In this document: positions 5,973 through 6,153 of the stretch, piece by piece
Layout of the letters: each line of letters starts with the position of its first letter
How positions within the stretch are numbered: position 1 is the first letter of the stretch
Program-made: the position numbers and the translations under genes
From: Gallionellales bacterium UBA7399
GTDB taxonomy: Bacteria > Pseudomonadota > Gammaproteobacteria > Burkholderiales > Gallionellaceae
Assembly (NCBI GenBank): GCA_002470125.1
Contig: DKNB01000086.1
Location: forward strand, 4,718-10,870
Reading direction: 5' to 3'
Length of the DNA: 6,153 nt
Notes under the pieces: generated by a model
Database searches by the model: none
What the model was told of the DNA's origin: nothing
Seen by the model: the letters and a program-made list of their open reading frames with translations, nothing else

Positions 5973-6048
5973 GGGTTGTTAGCTCAGTTGGTAGAGCATC
6001 GGACTCTTAATCCGTTGGTCGTGTGTTCGAGTCACACACAGCCCACCA
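5973..6048 (+). tRNA. tRNA-Lys (anticodon CTT), CCA encoded
   Basis: A full cloverleaf can be drawn. The acceptor stem GGGTTGT pairs with ACAGCCC through one U4-G69 wobble. The D arm is GCTC/GAGC and the anticodon arm is TCGGA-CTCTTAA-TCCGT, with anticodon CTT at 6006-6008. The variable loop is TGGTC, and the T arm is GTGTG-TTCGAGT-CACAC. A discriminator A and CCA (6046-6048) end the gene, so CCA is genome-encoded. It reads AAG, and as an ANN-decoding tRNA it is an expected t6A37 target of the Sua5 pathway. The top pair of the anticodon stem is a U27-U43 mismatch, whereas the related sequences I recall have a G-U pair there. The gene stands alone in this window. Confidence 0.97.
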
Positions 6049-6153
6049 ATAAAATTAAGCCTTGCAGCGGTTTCGTTACTTTCAAATTCAAAAATATTTT
6101 TATTGTGTAGGGTTGGTGTGCCTTGATTAAGAATACAGAGTATGTTACTTAGG
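6049..6153. other. AT-rich tail after tRNA-Lys with no supported gene
   Basis: This stretch holds no ORF that I can support. It includes AAAAATATTTTT (about 6090-6101) and a weak, wobble-containing stem, AAGCC with GGTTT (about 6057-6073). CAATAAAA at the tRNA 3' end (6047-6054) is matched by TTTTATTG at 6098-6105. None of these is a clear intrinsic terminator. The position just 3' of a tRNA is where integrative elements often insert, but no integrase gene or repeated tRNA end is visible before the window stops. Confidence 0.4.

Overview
The window reads as an ordinary chromosomal stretch of a proteobacterium, most likely a betaproteobacterium. The PurE variant (its P-x-x-SKYLKG and DSLLSIVQMPKG segment) and the long, eukaryote-like PurC resemble betaproteobacterial versions. 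Purine genes followed by a two-domain Sua5-type gene, and a tRNA-Lys(CTT) with an encoded CCA end, also fit. This placement comes from remembered family features, not from a search.

Layout, left to right. Positions 1-2950 hold four plus-strand genes: purE (CAIR mutase), purC (SAICAR synthase), a small four-helix PsiE-family membrane protein, and a Sua5/TsaC-type threonylcarbamoyl-AMP synthase. purE and purC are 12 bases apart and almost certainly one operon. The psiE-like gene and the Sua5 gene are 13 bases apart and probably a second unit. Between the pairs lies a 106-base AT-rich gap with a perfect 15-bp inverted repeat and a perfect 12-bp palindrome. A 99-base convergent gap with no clear terminator follows. 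Positions 3050-5715 hold two minus-strand genes: a SulP-family anion transporter with a C-terminal STAS-like domain, and, upstream of it, a protein made of six tandem Sel1 repeats. Positions 5716-5972 are a gene-free, AT-rich divergent control region ending in a strong sigma-70-type promoter for tRNA-Lys(CTT) at 5973-6048. The last 105 bases are AT-rich with no gene that I can support.

Functionally, PurE and PurC act in de novo IMP synthesis, with PurE making CAIR and PurC using it. The Sua5 protein makes the activated intermediate for t6A37 of ANN-decoding tRNAs, a class that includes the tRNA-Lys at the far end. This is a pathway link only, not a gene cluster. The PsiE-like, SulP and Sel1 genes have no evident shared pathway.

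I found no mobile element, CRISPR array, toxin-antitoxin pair or defence-type cluster, and no convincing new multi-gene system. The items most worth a second look are the long AT-rich inverted repeat behind purC, the psiE-like gene lying between purC and the Sua5 gene with no purK present, and the layered inverted repeats around the tRNA promoter.
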